From assembly GCF_964204865.1 (NCBI RefSeq), contig NC_135262.1, forward strand, positions 19,583,650 to 19,647,649: a stretch of DNA of 64,000 nucleotides. Direction: 5' to 3'. Source of the DNA: Styela clava (taxonomy: Eukaryota; Chordata; Ascidiacea; Stolidobranchia; Styelidae). Below are positions 35,764 to 47,219 of the stretch, in pieces. Position 1 is the first letter of the stretch. The number at the start of each line of letters is the position of its first letter. Below the pieces are notes generated by a model that made no database searches, was not told the origin of the DNA, and saw only the letters and a list, made by a program, of their open reading frames with translations. The position numbers and the translations under genes were made by a program.

Positions 35764-38040
35764 GTTTCCCAAATTGAAATCCTTTCAGTTCTAAATAGAA
35801 ATGTTCACAACAGGATGAAGCGATTATTTTTCCGAGAGAGAAGAATTGAATTACCACACAGTCGCTCATGAAATTGACAACATGAGCGATTTTTATCCCG
35901 GAATAAAATGTTGAATAGAAATCTCAATGAGCCTCACCCTTGGACACCTCATTCAGAACGGGATATTACATTGATAAAACAATATGGAAAATTATTTCAG
36001 ATATTCAATCGGATCCTGAACATGTCAACATGCACGAATAACAACAAAGATTCCAGTAATTGTATCATCACTCGGTCTAGCTTTGATAGCTTCACAAACA
36101 ACTTGAACTTGATGTAACATCCTATCCTATCCTAACAGAGGAAAGGTGAAAAAACGGTTATTTGGACGCCCGAAACCAGACCGACATTATCGGCGCAAAC
36201 CTCTGTTCGAAAATCTATCTGCCTTCCGATGATTGATGGAGTCTGAGATACAAGGTATTTCAAAGATGGTAATTGTGCCGACGAAATTCGAGAATGTTTG
36301 AGCTATTGCAGACGCGTTGTTGTTTCGCCAAGTCCGAGAAGAAATATCCACAATGCTTGGAACAAACGGAGAGAAACCCTTCCGAGTCAAAAAATCGAGA
36401 TTTAGCTCCATTAGGAGATGTAATAAAAACGCAAGAAATCGAGCAAAAATAAATCTGAGCATCTGGAATTTGCTAATGGGTGAATGGCAAGACAAAAAAT
36501 CAGCAATTCAATGATAATTAGTAGTAAGCTATTGCAGACACCTTGCAACACATTTCAGCTTAGAGCTAGACTCTAGAAGTCATGCCATGTTGAGAGCAGT
36601 TGATGAAAATTCATCAATGTCAAAATGCGACATTGGCCCTGCAGAACTTATATATAATCTGCTTTCAACTTTATTCAAAGTTAGGGGGACAACAAAAACT
36701 TAAAAATTATTGATTTTACATTTCAGGAAATTTAATTTGTATTCTTGTTTGGTATTGAAGTTTTGCTCAATAGTTGCGTAAATGAGTATCACTGCGTAAA
36801 ATCTTGGCAGCATCTATTTTGCTTATACAAAGCCACGATTTCAAAAACTCGCTTCAGAACTGTAAGAAAGACGCGATTCAATATGTTTTTGCTAAGCATA
36901 AAATAATCAGGAAACAGTTTGTGTAATCCATTGCGAAAATCCGGATACGAACAAACCGAACAATTATGATACTCTGGCCGTTCTGATCAGAAACAAGGGG
37001 ATTTCAACCATCTCTATAACAATGTATCTATAACAATGTATATAAATAGGGTTCTGTGTAGGCTGATTCAGATTTGAATCTGTTTTTAATAGAAACGTAT
37101 ATGACAACAGAGAAAGTTAACATTTCAACCATTGCATTCATTGTAACCAGGTCAATCAAAAAGCCCTTTTGGGGATATTTCCAGTCAGTCAAGAGTATCT
37201 ACCAAATTAAATCAATGTTTCATAAGGTTGTAATCATAATAGTTTCAATCCTGCTCTGTGTTCCGTCATAATATGCGGATCTCCCATTATTTCCGACTGA
37301 AATGGATCTGAAAAAGAAGAACAACAAATAGAGACTTAACATTTTTGGATCTATAAATAAACTATACTTTAGGTCAGTGGTTCCCAAACTTTTTAAGAGT
37401 TGGGACCCACTATTTATTACCACAGCTTATGGCAACCCATTTAACTTTAATAAAACTTACCTAAGATTTTATCAAGACTTACCTAAATGTGGATATATAA
37501 GGATTGATCAATGATTAAATATTTTTTTTTACATTAAAGTTTTTGTGCTGTTTATCTATCCTTGGCACGAATACAATAATCATATTGTGGCTCCAGATGC
37601 TGACAACCTTGGACCATCTATTTTTGTGTGAAGTTATGTGAATATTCTCAAAGGAAACTAGAGATGATTTACCATAGGGATAGGCCTACAATATAATATA
37701 GTCAATATTAAGGGCTCCAAAACATGAGTAAGAATTTTGTTGTCCTAACAAGTTTCAATTTACAATATATATATTCAATTAATTTTTGTTTTCGAAAACA
37801 CTGTATTTTTCAAGCCTATCGCACATTAGCTTTACTGTAACTCTTTCGAACATCTCACATTGGCTTACTGACTACTGTCATAAATTTCCTTATAAATCTT
37901 ACTCTATTTAATGGCCAAGTTTCTATGTCATATTTTCGCACTAAAGTACATCAGGTGTTACACATGAGCTTTTAAAACAAATCAAGTACAATTAGTAAAG
38001 TGGGAAATAAAATAAAATATGAAAGAATAACCTTGAAACA
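35764..38040. other. Gene-free stretch with one orphan hAT end
   Basis: CAGTGGTTCCCAAAC at 37375 is a hAT left terminus whose right end I could not find. The frames at 35908-36117 and 36187-36514 show no family features. Otherwise non-coding. Confidence 0.45.
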
Positions 38041-38568
38041 TTACTTAATTGGCTTGTTATTATCGATATATTGCCTTTCATTGAGTTGATATCTCTCTAA
38101 CAACAACCTACCATTAAAAACATCAAGATGTGATAACATAATGTCGTCTCCCAAAACGATTTCTTTGGAAAGCTGAGAAGATGGTAAACAAGGCAATCTT
38201 TGTGCACCTTTTGCTGTTGTGTTTATTTCCATTTGAAGTTGTATTGGAGCATACAAACCCTTAAAAAATATTCAATATTTTGACAATTGCAGTAACAAAC
38301 TAGGATAACATAGGCATATTATTTGCATTTTAACAAATATTTGGATAAATTAATTGATCAAACAAAACAAAATCATGTATTATACCTGTGTTCGTCGTAG
38401 CATGTCCATTCTAATATTGAGCATATTAGCACTGTAATCTTTCAGTGAGGATTCAATAGGATGAGTTGATCCAACCCCTTTCTGTACATCTTTGAATCCA
38501 GTTCTCAAAGTGGAATTAATAACAAAATCATCATTTTCTTCACGTGGTATAGATAATGTTTCTTTCAT
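38041..38568 (-). CDS. POMP: Proteasome maturation protein POMP (UMP1)
   Basis: Assembly chaperone for the 20S proteasome. It binds half-proteasome intermediates, helps beta-ring formation and is degraded as the first substrate. Coding exons on the minus strand are 38568-38386 and 38259-38041, joined in phase 0 across a 126-base intron (donor GTATAA, acceptor TTAAG). The product is 133 residues (human 141). Family blocks: TGFKDVQKGVGSTHPIESSL (23-42), then RRTQ at the junction and GLYAPIQLQME, and QRLPCLPSSQL in exon 2. I chose the ATG at 38568 because it gives near-family length. The frame stays open further upstream and an AG acceptor (AAACAG) lies about 30 bases before the ATG, so a short additional 5' exon is possible. 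Confidence 0.93.
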
Positions 38569-39052
38569 ATTGCAATGTAATAATCCCTGTGATTCCTGTT
38601 TATGTATATAATAAATTTTGTTGATATCTTTTTCTACTACTGTATGGAGTGAGAAAGAGGAATGGAAGGTAGCCAATACAGACTTTCCAGACCACGGATG
38701 AATCAAGATATGATTTGGATTTCCAGTCATTTTGCCAGTAAAAATATAGGCTATCTGTATCTGAATTTATGGAACATTTGGGTTTGTTAGGTTTAGGATT
38801 GTACCAGTGCTGGCAGGTAACGTCTGTGACAAATAGCAATCCATGAAAAAATCATCAGAAAAGTCTGTGGGATGAAAAGATGTTAATGTTATACCGGTAC
38901 ATATAAAAATCATCCTTTGCAGGCCATACAGAAAAGACCTGACAAACATCACTAAAGTTTAACAAAGCTTTAATTCTATAAAGTGCGACTTTAAATCTCC
39001 ATCTAAATGACATCAGCTGTTCGAAGACAAATTATTAGATTTATTATTATCA

Positions 39053-39370
39053 GCGCGGCGGTGTGGCTAAGCGCTAGGAATACGCTCGCCATCGCACCTC
39101 TAATTACTCTGCGTGGGTTCGAATCCCATGCAGGGATGATTATGTGCGAGAGGATTGCTGGACTACTCGCTGTCGTTGGGTGGTTCACGAAACCGCTGGT
39201 CGGTAACGGCTTCCTCCTCCACCAAGTCCATGCTTTCGTAAACAAACAATATAACTAATCCCATACCCGACTTGGAATGGTAACCGGACGAGAGGCCATG
39301 GTTCGCCATATGGATAAGCCGTCTTATCGGCTTTCCGCTCCCCCGGGATAAATATGTAAATCCTATCCTA
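39053..39370 (+). repeat. tRNA-derived SINE, best copy
   Basis: The head has a good A box (TGGCTAAGCGCTAGG, 39064-39078) and a perfect B box (GGTTCGAATCC, 39116-39126), looking Ser/Leu tRNA-like. A body (CCGCTGGTCGGTAACGGC) and tail (TAAGCCGTCTTATCGGCTTT ... CCCCCGGGATAAATATG) follow, ending in TCCTATCCTA repeats. The open frames on both strands are not genes. Confidence 0.85.
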
Positions 39371-41074
39371 TTAGACTATCTCAGTATCTGTAGCCTTCCT
39401 CTGCACTCAAGACCAGACTGCCAGAAGACTGTGAAGCTGAAACATGAAACCTATACATCTGAAACAAGTAGGCCTGTAGGCCTAGGCTAATGGGCTAACT
39501 ACAGAACTAACACTAAGCCCATGCAGTCATATGCAAAATGGACAATACCGCAGGGTACGAAACCGGTACAGCAATACCTGAATACGGTACTGCCAGCAAA
39601 AGGAAATCACGAATATCAGAATATAGCCTACCGTAACATTAGACTATGAATATCAATCTCTGAACTTGTTAACATTCTGAAATCCACATGGATAACCATG
39701 AACTGGCAGACACAGGGCTATCTTGCTACACGAAAATACTCAGCAATAACAAAAATAATAGAAATACCCGGCACTGTCAGACTGTACCGGGGACGTACTG
39801 GAATATTAACAACTACAGAAATATGACTAAATAAGAGGAAACGAACGAGTGGCACAAAATAACAAAACTTACCATCACGACCCTTCCTCTACAAATTGCC
39901 AAAGTGAAACAAAAGTCTGGAATTGTCACTCTGAAGTTCCAAATAATAGTAGGCAAACCGATTAAATGATGACGCCGCAGTAACTGGAAATCGATTTGTG
40001 AAAATGACTAAGCAATATTAAGCTATGATTATTTTTTTCGACCCTTGACCCGTGAAGAATTCTTTCATTTAATTGACCAAAATTTATTTTGAGGGAATTT
40101 TCGGTGATTATCGCATGTGAACGAACTAGATAATATGTCAACATTGATATTAAGTAATTAAACAAATTGCCAAAAGGATTTACACGTGGGTTGTCGGAGT
40201 TAACCCCAACTGAACAGAGGCCAAATAAGCATGCCTTCTTGTGGCCTGGAGTCAGATTGCGCAAACGGAGATCTTGCAACATCTACGGAGGAACAAAGTT
40301 AAGTACAATTCACGATTCTTCCTAACTTAAACGCAGGGGCCATTAGCTAACATTAATCGCCAATTTTTTTCCAAGTTGCAGACGAGAAAGAATCGACAAA
40401 TAACGAGATGACAATGCATTAAAGACAAATAACAGTTGGACATTGCTAAACGACCATGGAACGACAAGACGAATACTGATGATGGCTCACGAACATACGA
40501 ATCGAACTTTTAAAAATATTATGAGGTGAAAAATCCACGAAAAACTAATCAAAATGATGACATAATGAATCAACAACAGACGAAGGGACTTTGAAAAGAA
40601 TTACGGTATACGAGTATATATTAAACGCGCGCTCAAACAAAGTATATATTTAACGCGGCAAGAGATGGAACGAATGAACAATGTAGAATAAAGTGTTATG
40701 TTATTTTATGTTCATAATTTTGATTAATTTTATAAGTTACAGATTTTTCATCTTGTTGGGACTCGCTTCATCCTTCTCCTATTCTTAAGGTAAAATTCTT
40801 CTATTTCTCTCTGTCGTTTTAAAATTCGGCTTCCAATTTTTATGAATTCCTTGAAGGTAGGGTAATTCGGATGTTTATTTAAGTGGCATAAAATCGTTAG
40901 GCCAAATGATTGCCCAACAAAAGTAAATGTTTAATTGCAAAAGATTTTCATAAGAATGGAAATTAACGGTCAAAAACAACCCCATTTTCAATAGAATATG
41001 GTATGTTTCTAAATCACTGACAACTTTTTAAAACGGAATCACACTTTAAGCTCACCAATATATTCGTCTAATAC
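39371..41074. other. Gene-free stretch upstream of POMP
   Basis: May hold the POMP promoter and a 5' exon on the minus strand, but I could not place one. No clear repeat besides short AT-rich runs. Confidence 0.4.
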
Positions 41075-41639
41075 AGGGGTTTCCAAACCGCGGGCCAACT
41101 CCGGCCCGCGTAACGATTTAAAATGGCCCGCCGAGCTTAAGTGAAACAATGAAATAGATTTTGTTAAAGTTTACAATCTAGAAACCGCCAATTGTTATGT
41201 CATTATCACAGTTTGAGCTCGTGTTCATGGTAACAATTCGATTATGCCGGTATCTCAATTATACGTACCGTATTAGGATTACATAGGGCAGTAATTTAGT
41301 TATCAGCCGTTTAAGAAAGGTTAGAGATGTCAAATAATATACAAGACTCTGAAAACAGATGTTACTCCGATAAATGGCATTGTTCGTATTTCTGTATTGA
41401 AAAGAATCACACTTCAGCGATTTGTCCACTTAGCCAACGAACTATTCAAGTTATAAATCAATACGACATAAAGCGCCATTATGAATCAAACAAACATGTT
41501 TAAAAAAATGTCAAACGTGAATCCACAGAACCCCAGCCAAACCATTGCACACTTTCGGGCACTACACTCTTCCGGCCCGCGAACATCCTTTCGATTCTAA
41601 TTTTGGCCCGCGGCCAATAAAGTTTGGGAACCCTTGGAC
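41075..41639. mobile_element. Non-autonomous hAT-like element inserted in a palindrome
   Basis: Perfect 8-bp duplication TCTAATAC (41067-41074 and 41640-41647). The ends AGGGGTTTCCAAAC and GTTTGGGAACCCTTGGAC are roughly inverted, with CGCGGGCCAACTCCGGCCCG inside the left end. Outside the duplication the flanks CAATATATTCG and CGAATATATTG pair with each other. Confidence 0.8.
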
Positions 41640-42023
41640 TCTAATACGAATATATTGACCAAACACATAAGCAAAGCGCTCTCTTTTTTTCTCAACGCCC
41701 ACAGACGGCTAACTTTTTTTTTCAACGCGCTCCTACCCCAACAAGGGGATATCAAGGCTAACTAAGTCATTACTCGCGAGTTTTAGGGTTAAGGTGTGAT
41801 GAAATATGTTAAATTGAAATCATTGTTTTGACTGTCAATATCAAATTTGAAACAGAGCCATTATATAACTAGTCTGGAAGGTCCAACGACTAACATACCT
41901 GGAAGGCCGTATACTGATCTGTTGTTCACAGCGTCATCTAGTGTTGGCGTGGGTAATTCATAACCACGGCGTCGTCTGCAGTATATTTTAGGCTGCTCGC
42001 TGTTAACGGTATTCAAAGTTCGA

Positions 42024-44950
42024 ATGAAAATGGATTTATCTGAGGAAAAAATGCTTGAATTTTTTGATGACGTGAGTTACATAGTACTGATTGCTTATTA
42101 AAATAGGTTTTGATCCTGAAAGAATCAATAGTAAGAGTTTATAGTGTAGCAAGTACATAAGGATAGTTACTGTGTATTTTAATATTTTCACCACTTATTG
42201 TTAGTAGTGCATGTTATTTGCCTGAAACAAGGTCGTTGTCCCAATTTATTTCCTTTATGATATATTTCTCTCACTCAGTGTAGCTTGTCTTTGCCGTTCT
42301 TTGTTAGTTAGAAATTTGGTTTCATCACATATACTTGCTTTAGGGGTTTCAAGTGTAATTCGTTATTTGAATCAATTCGATTGTGCAACTTTACAATATA
42401 ACAATTGGCATTCAATACATTGTGTGCTTTTTGGCCTCTGAAGGAGTCAAGATCGGAGTTACACTCTGTTAACGTGTGTTCAATAACACGGGTGTGTGGA
42501 CACGCAGATAGGGTCGAATCTTTGTTGCCCTATATTTTGGTGATACCCGTTCGTGATCAATAAGCAATCAACTTCAATTCAGCAACTGGAATTTCGTCAA
42601 TCAAAATGGAAAAGAAATTCATCACCAATCGAGTCAATGGACAATACGTCGGCATTTCAGGAATCAAGCAACCAACCAAATTGCAGTCTTTGGCGGTATG
42701 TCAATTTATTAAGCAGTCAAGAAGGCCAGAACAAGGTAGATTTTTGACTCAAAACGAGGAATCTGGACCAGGACCTCCTACGATCAGACAGTACTAACTC
42801 AACTTCAACTCTTCAAGTTTAACGCCCGAGTTCACGCTCGTGTATTTTCATTTTCCAAGCATCAACGCCCAAATTCTTTGAATTTGTGTCTCATTATCAA
42901 CCTATATATTATAACTATATATTTTGTGTGTCAACCGGATCAGGAGATATGGACTTCAGCAGCTCAATCCGCCTCATTACAATTTAAAGTTACCAGGACA
43001 GCTTCATATTATTACTGGATTTTCAAATGTGTTTATCGACAAAGCAAGCTACGTAAAAAAAAAAAACATTGATATTATCTACGCAAGCCGATTTTTTTTA
43101 CACCAAGAAGCAGCATTTAGCGACCTACTGTTTGACGAACGTACGAACGAACATCTACTTTATTCTCTCAAGTCGATCATCATCTATTTCAGCATCATTG
43201 GAAACCAAGTCGAACCCAAATACTCGTGACCCGCGTGGAAGGGTCCTCTCTATTTCAATCACATAACACGAAAACTTCACTCTCCCCTAGCTGATTTAAG
43301 CCAATGCTCACCCAATTCCGGGTTTTGCCGGAAAGGTGCGTTTACATTTGTCTGGAACGTTGATGATACGAAAGTTTGCAGGGCCCGCGACTCTCCGAAA
43401 TTCAACGCTACCACACTCTTGTTACATTTCAATTCATCGGACAATCTTCCCAGATTGAAAAATCCGAGAGTTGGACAGGTTTTCAAAGCTTAGAGGAATG
43501 TTTTCAACGAACGAAATCTTAACGTCAACATTATTCTTCAAATCAACTATTACGCTCATTATTTTACAAAGCAGAAAGAAGTCGATTGTCCAAACGCAAT
43601 GGCTTAGTTCTGGGTGTTATCGAAGATTTCGTGAAAATCTGTAGATTTCACCGCAAAAGATCCTTCAACCGGAGGTATCTCAATCAAATTGGTTTTCCTG
43701 TGTCGTTGCATTAGTTGGTCATCAGCGACTTTGATGCAGAATTAAATACACCAATACATGGCAAATTTTACGACATATTATTCAATCAGAAATCGTTATT
43801 AGCTAGTCTTACAAAATTTAAAAATTAGCAAACTAATTTTTTTCATTGTCGGGGGGAATTGTGTAGCAAGTACATAAGGATAGTTACTGTGTATTTTAAT
43901 ATTTTCACCACTTATTGTTAGTAGTGCATGTTATTTGCCTGAAACAAGGTCGTTGTCCCAATTCATTTCCTTTATGATATATTTCTCTCACTCAGTGTAG
44001 CTTGTCTTTGCCGTTCTTTGTTAGTTAGAAATTTGGTTTCATCACATATACTTGCTTTAGGGGTTTCAAGTGTAATTCGTTATTTGAATCAATTCGATTG
44101 TGCAACTTTACAATATAACAATTGGCATTCAATACATTGTGTGCTTTTTGGCCTCTGAAGGAGTCAAGATCGGAGTTACACTCTGTTAACGTGTGTTCAA
44201 TAACACGGGTGTGTGGACACGCAGATAGGGTCGAATCTTTGTTGCCCTATAATAGTACCGTAGTTTAATATATGAAAGTGGAGGCCGTTTTTGTTTTGCT
44301 TAAAATTTTGGTCAGTATTTTTACATCACATTTGTTTTTCTTTATTCAAGCACTCCGGCACTGTTTTAGACCCGATTTTATATATTTCACAGCTTGATGA
44401 CGAGATAGAAGGAAAATGGGGCATATCTGTAGTAGAAATCGACTACGGAAGTGTTGATTGCAAGAAGACACTGCAGACTGCATTGAATGATTTGAACATC
44501 ACATTAAATCAGGAATCACCACTATGGGCAGATGTTATAGCGGATATGATGGAAATTTCTAGGGAAGAATCCAGAAGTAAAGTGACAGCTAAATACATTG
44601 AAAAATTGCAAAAGCCACATTCGAACAATTTTGAAATCTCTCATTTGGACCTAAAACGCATAATCAAAACTGCAGCACCGAAAATTATAAAAGAAGCGTT
44701 TCAAGTAACCCAAGTAACTGAACCATTCATGCAAACGTCAATAACCAAAGGCGACAAAAAGATGATTGAGGACCTAGCTGGGGGGTTGCTAAAATGGGGA
44801 ATAAAGGGTCTAGGTGGAAAAGGTGCTTTCTGGTGCCAAAACCAAGCTTCGAGGCATGATCTTCCCAATTGCTTTGAAGAGCGCAATGTGATAACTTGGA
44901 AATGCAACTCAATGTATCTATTTGTTTATACAGCTGCAGTCAAGCGATGA
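42024..44950 (+). CDS. Unrecognised two-exon protein, 201 residues
   Basis: Exon 1 is 42024-42071 (MKMDLSEEKMLEFFDD, donor GTGAGT) and exon 2 is 44393-44950 (starts LDDEIEGKWG, acceptor TTTCACAG). The phase-0 join gives an acidic helical start followed by VVEIDYGSVDCKKTL, a mixed-charge middle, and a Gly-rich stretch (GGLLKWGIKGLGGKGAF) near residue 160. An AATAAA follows the stop by about 200 bases. I do not recognise the family and assign no function. The open exon, good splice sites, phase agreement and poly(A) signal argue for a real gene. Against it: the tail after the Gly-rich stretch (CQNQASRHDL...) looks less ordered and may be read-through past an unrecognised donor. A young LTR element lies in the intron. 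Confidence 0.55.
42145..42534 (+). repeat. 5' LTR
   Basis: Begins TGTAGCAAGTACATAAGG and ends TTTGTTGCCCTATA; near-identical to 43862-44251. Confidence 0.92.
42535..42556 (+). other. Putative primer binding site
   Basis: Directly after the 5' LTR, TGGTGATACCCG starts with the TGG expected to pair with a tRNA CCA end. The tRNA type is not assigned. Confidence 0.55.
43848..43861 (+). other. Polypurine tract
   Basis: GTCGGGGGGAATTG directly before the 3' LTR, the usual site of plus-strand priming. Confidence 0.75.
43862..44251 (+). repeat. 3' LTR
   Basis: Same length (390 bp) as the 5' LTR and almost identical to it. Confidence 0.92.
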
Positions 44951-45153
44951 TTGCTGTGGCGTTTTAAATCAGACACCAATCATTGCTGTGCTGTAGATGT
45001 AGTGTGTTAATTCTTTCAACTTTATTCATTTAACTATTGAGCCGCTTACTGTTAGCATCAGCAATTCGATACGTATTTGTTTTCTTGTTTAATAACATTT
45101 GCTTGTGTTATATTATTTTAGATTCATTCTAAGAGTGCTTTAAATTTAAGTTG

Positions 45154-45159
45154 AATAAA
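45154..45159 (+). terminator. Polyadenylation signal after the unrecognised gene
   Basis: AATAAA in TTGAATAAAGCC, about 200 bases past the stop at 44950 and on the same strand. Confidence 0.5.
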
Positions 45160-45202
45160 GCCTTATATCAAGGTACTATATTTCTCATTCATTACACGCA
45201 AT

Positions 45203-45505
45203 AGAGGCGGTCTCATATCAGCATCCGAAACATTTGTCCTCTTCCTAATCTCTGTGGAACGCGAATTCCGGGCTCAAGTATGCAAAAGGGTAATAGATGA
45301 ACGGCGTATTATTGGAAATATTGACATGGACCCCTTCAGCCCCAGTGAATCCAGTATTCCGACCATTCTTGTGAGAAGATTTATTCAAACGAGGGCCCAT
45401 ATCCATTGCAAGACTGAAGTGCAGAACAACGTTTCAAAACAAAAAAAATATGGACCCAAATCATATGGACTTCGGAATGGTTTGAAAAATTATTTTTCCA
45501 AATAA
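45203..45505 (+). pseudogene. Possible P-element-like transposase C-terminal fragment
   Basis: The frame reads RGGLISASETFVLFLISVE then continues to ILVRRFIQTRAHIHCK and a basic end. The RGGL-(S/P)S opening followed by a helical region and an R-F-I-x-T-R-x-H-I-H segment is what I associate with the C-terminal part of P-element/THAP9-like transposases. No start codon at the front, so it would be a 5'-truncated remnant. It lies opposite in strand to the fragment at 45.7-47.2 kb. Family call is tentative. Confidence 0.4.
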
Positions 45506-45699
45506 TCTAATTATTACACTTATTGACTCAAATATGAAGAATCACACAGACCTGGTAGAGAAAAATGACAAATGCACAGACCAATAATTGATAGCTAATT
45601 TTAAAACATAGATGCGGTTTCACAAATTTGAATAAAATTATACGAGAGATAGGGGAAACTTTTTAATTTGAATTCAGCCTCTCAAATAGGAGGCATTTT

Positions 45700-47159
45700 T
45701 GACAAATAAACCATCGATTAATATTCATATGAAAATATGACCAAAATACGCTTCTAAAGTAGGGGTCTCCAAATCAAAACATGTCGCGGGCCACTTTTTG
45801 AATTTTATTGGCCACGCGGGCCGCAAACCAAGAAATTAGGTACAAAAATGAGTATCTGAATTTGCCATAATTATGAGCATCGCGTCTGTGTAGCGTATTT
45901 AGGTATAACAACTATATAAATCTCAGATTATAATTATGGATGTTTTCCCGAGTATACACTTCCTTATTTACTGCGGTGCAAATTTTGACGTAATAATACA
46001 CATTTTAGAAGCGCTCAGATACTTTTGCCATTCAGACAGTCTGTCGTGGTTGAATTTTGGATTTCAGTTGCAAAGGAATATCCGGAGTTATTAACTGATG
46101 CAATGAATGTTCTGTTGCTATTCGAAACTACCTACTTATAACCTATGCGAAAGGACGTTTTCATACATAAAGAACAAATACAGAACAAGGCTAGAAAATC
46201 ATCGAGTTACTCCCAAATTAAACCTCGAATTGACATGTTGTGCTCGAAACACAAAGCTTATAATTCGCATTGGTCATAATAAACGCTATTATTCATTTTA
46301 TGTGCTAAGTTTCATATAATTTTATGCAAGAAAATTGATAGGGTCAATAATAGTCTTAAAATTCATACCTAATTTTATGCTTACCAAATGCTTGGGTTGC
46401 AAGAAATTAGAAAAAGAATTTTTGGGTCGCGCTGAAAAGTAGTTGCGGACCACTGCTCTAGAGGGTCTTGGTTTATTCGCTGTGGTAAAACATAGCTCGC
46501 ACCACTGTCCAAAACAATACGAATAATCGCAGCCATAGAAATAGATGTCATTCTCAAGCCATTTTTTGTGGCATCACTGAGCAGAATTTTCTGGAGATTA
46601 ACTTTTCCCACTAATGGCCGACTGTATGCCTTTTCTTCCCAATATCCAGGTATTTTAGAAAATCTTTCTCAAGCCATTCTAATCTTTTATCATAGATGTT
46701 GTAAAAAGGCTGAATGTCTTGATCACGCACATGAAGACGCATACAACTGTAGCAGATGTTGGGTCGTGTACCAGCATAAGAATACGCTATTTCACATTGA
46801 GAGCTTAGATATCTGTATTGATACAATACCAAAAATAAATTAAAAAAAAATACAACTAAATAGAAGTATATCTGACTAAATGCAAATATATCTTACCTTA
46901 ATTTCAAGGAAAATCTGCCATTATCTTCTATTTCTGAAACACTTCTGGGAATCCATGAACTATTTGTAGAAACAATATCATATTCCAAACACGGGGTGAG
47001 ATCAATCAAGTTTTTGAGTAAAATTGAAATTGCCGATGATATTGTGGAAGCATGAATTCCAGCGAAAGCGCAAGAAAAGGAAAATTGTTTTTGGTCAAAT
47101 TGGCAAATTAGAAGGCTTATTTCCGGTGTCGCATGAAATGAGCTTTGTATGTGTGACAA
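45700..47159 (-). pseudogene. P-element/THAP9-like transposase remnant, split by a hAT insertion
   Basis: Minus strand. An exon ending at 46897 (donor GTAAGA) joins in frame to one starting at 46812 (acceptor ATACAG). The second exon reads RLEWLEKDFLKYL, then needs a frame change near 46650 to continue as WEEKAYSRP, LLSDATKNGLRMTS, SGASYVLPQRINQDPLE. There a 0.7-kb hAT element interrupts it, and LEAYFGH resumes beyond at 45759. WLEKxFLxYLxxWE and N-Q-D-P-L-E-x-Y-F-G are the blocks I know from P-like transposases. The first exon (residues around FSCAFAGIHASTISS) is less certain to belong. Broken by frameshift and insertion. Confidence 0.7.
45760..46455. mobile_element. hAT element inserted into the transposase remnant
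   Basis: Ends TAGGGGTCTCCAAATC and GCGGACCACTG. Flanks TTCTAAAG (45752-45759) and CTCTAGAG (46456-46463) are a two-mismatch 8-bp duplication. The interior shares CTTCCTTATTTACTGCGG and GACAGTCTGTCGTGG-type phrases with other hAT elements here. Confidence 0.75.
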
Positions 47160-47219
47160 CCCTTGTTTTGCCTGTTAAATGACGTCATGTGATATCGTTT
47201 CCATATTTGGTATTCTAGC

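Larger units (their letters stand above)
42145..44251 (+). mobile_element. Young non-autonomous LTR retrotransposon
   Basis: Two 390-bp direct repeats (42145-42534 and 43862-44251) bound a 1.3-kb interior. By eye the two LTRs differ at about one base (CCCAATTTATTT versus CCCAATTCATTT). The flanks show ATAG on both sides (42141-42144, 44252-44255), possibly ATAGT. The LTR starts TGTAGCAAG and ends GCCCTATA. The interior has no gag, protease, reverse transcriptase or integrase, so it needs a helper element. It lies within the intron of the unrecognised gene, in sense orientation judged by primer site and purine tract positions. Confidence 0.9.

Noticed and set aside
39064..39126. Functional tRNA gene
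   Set aside because: A and B boxes are good, but the sequence is the head of a SINE with body and tail, and the arms do not close into a clean cloverleaf.
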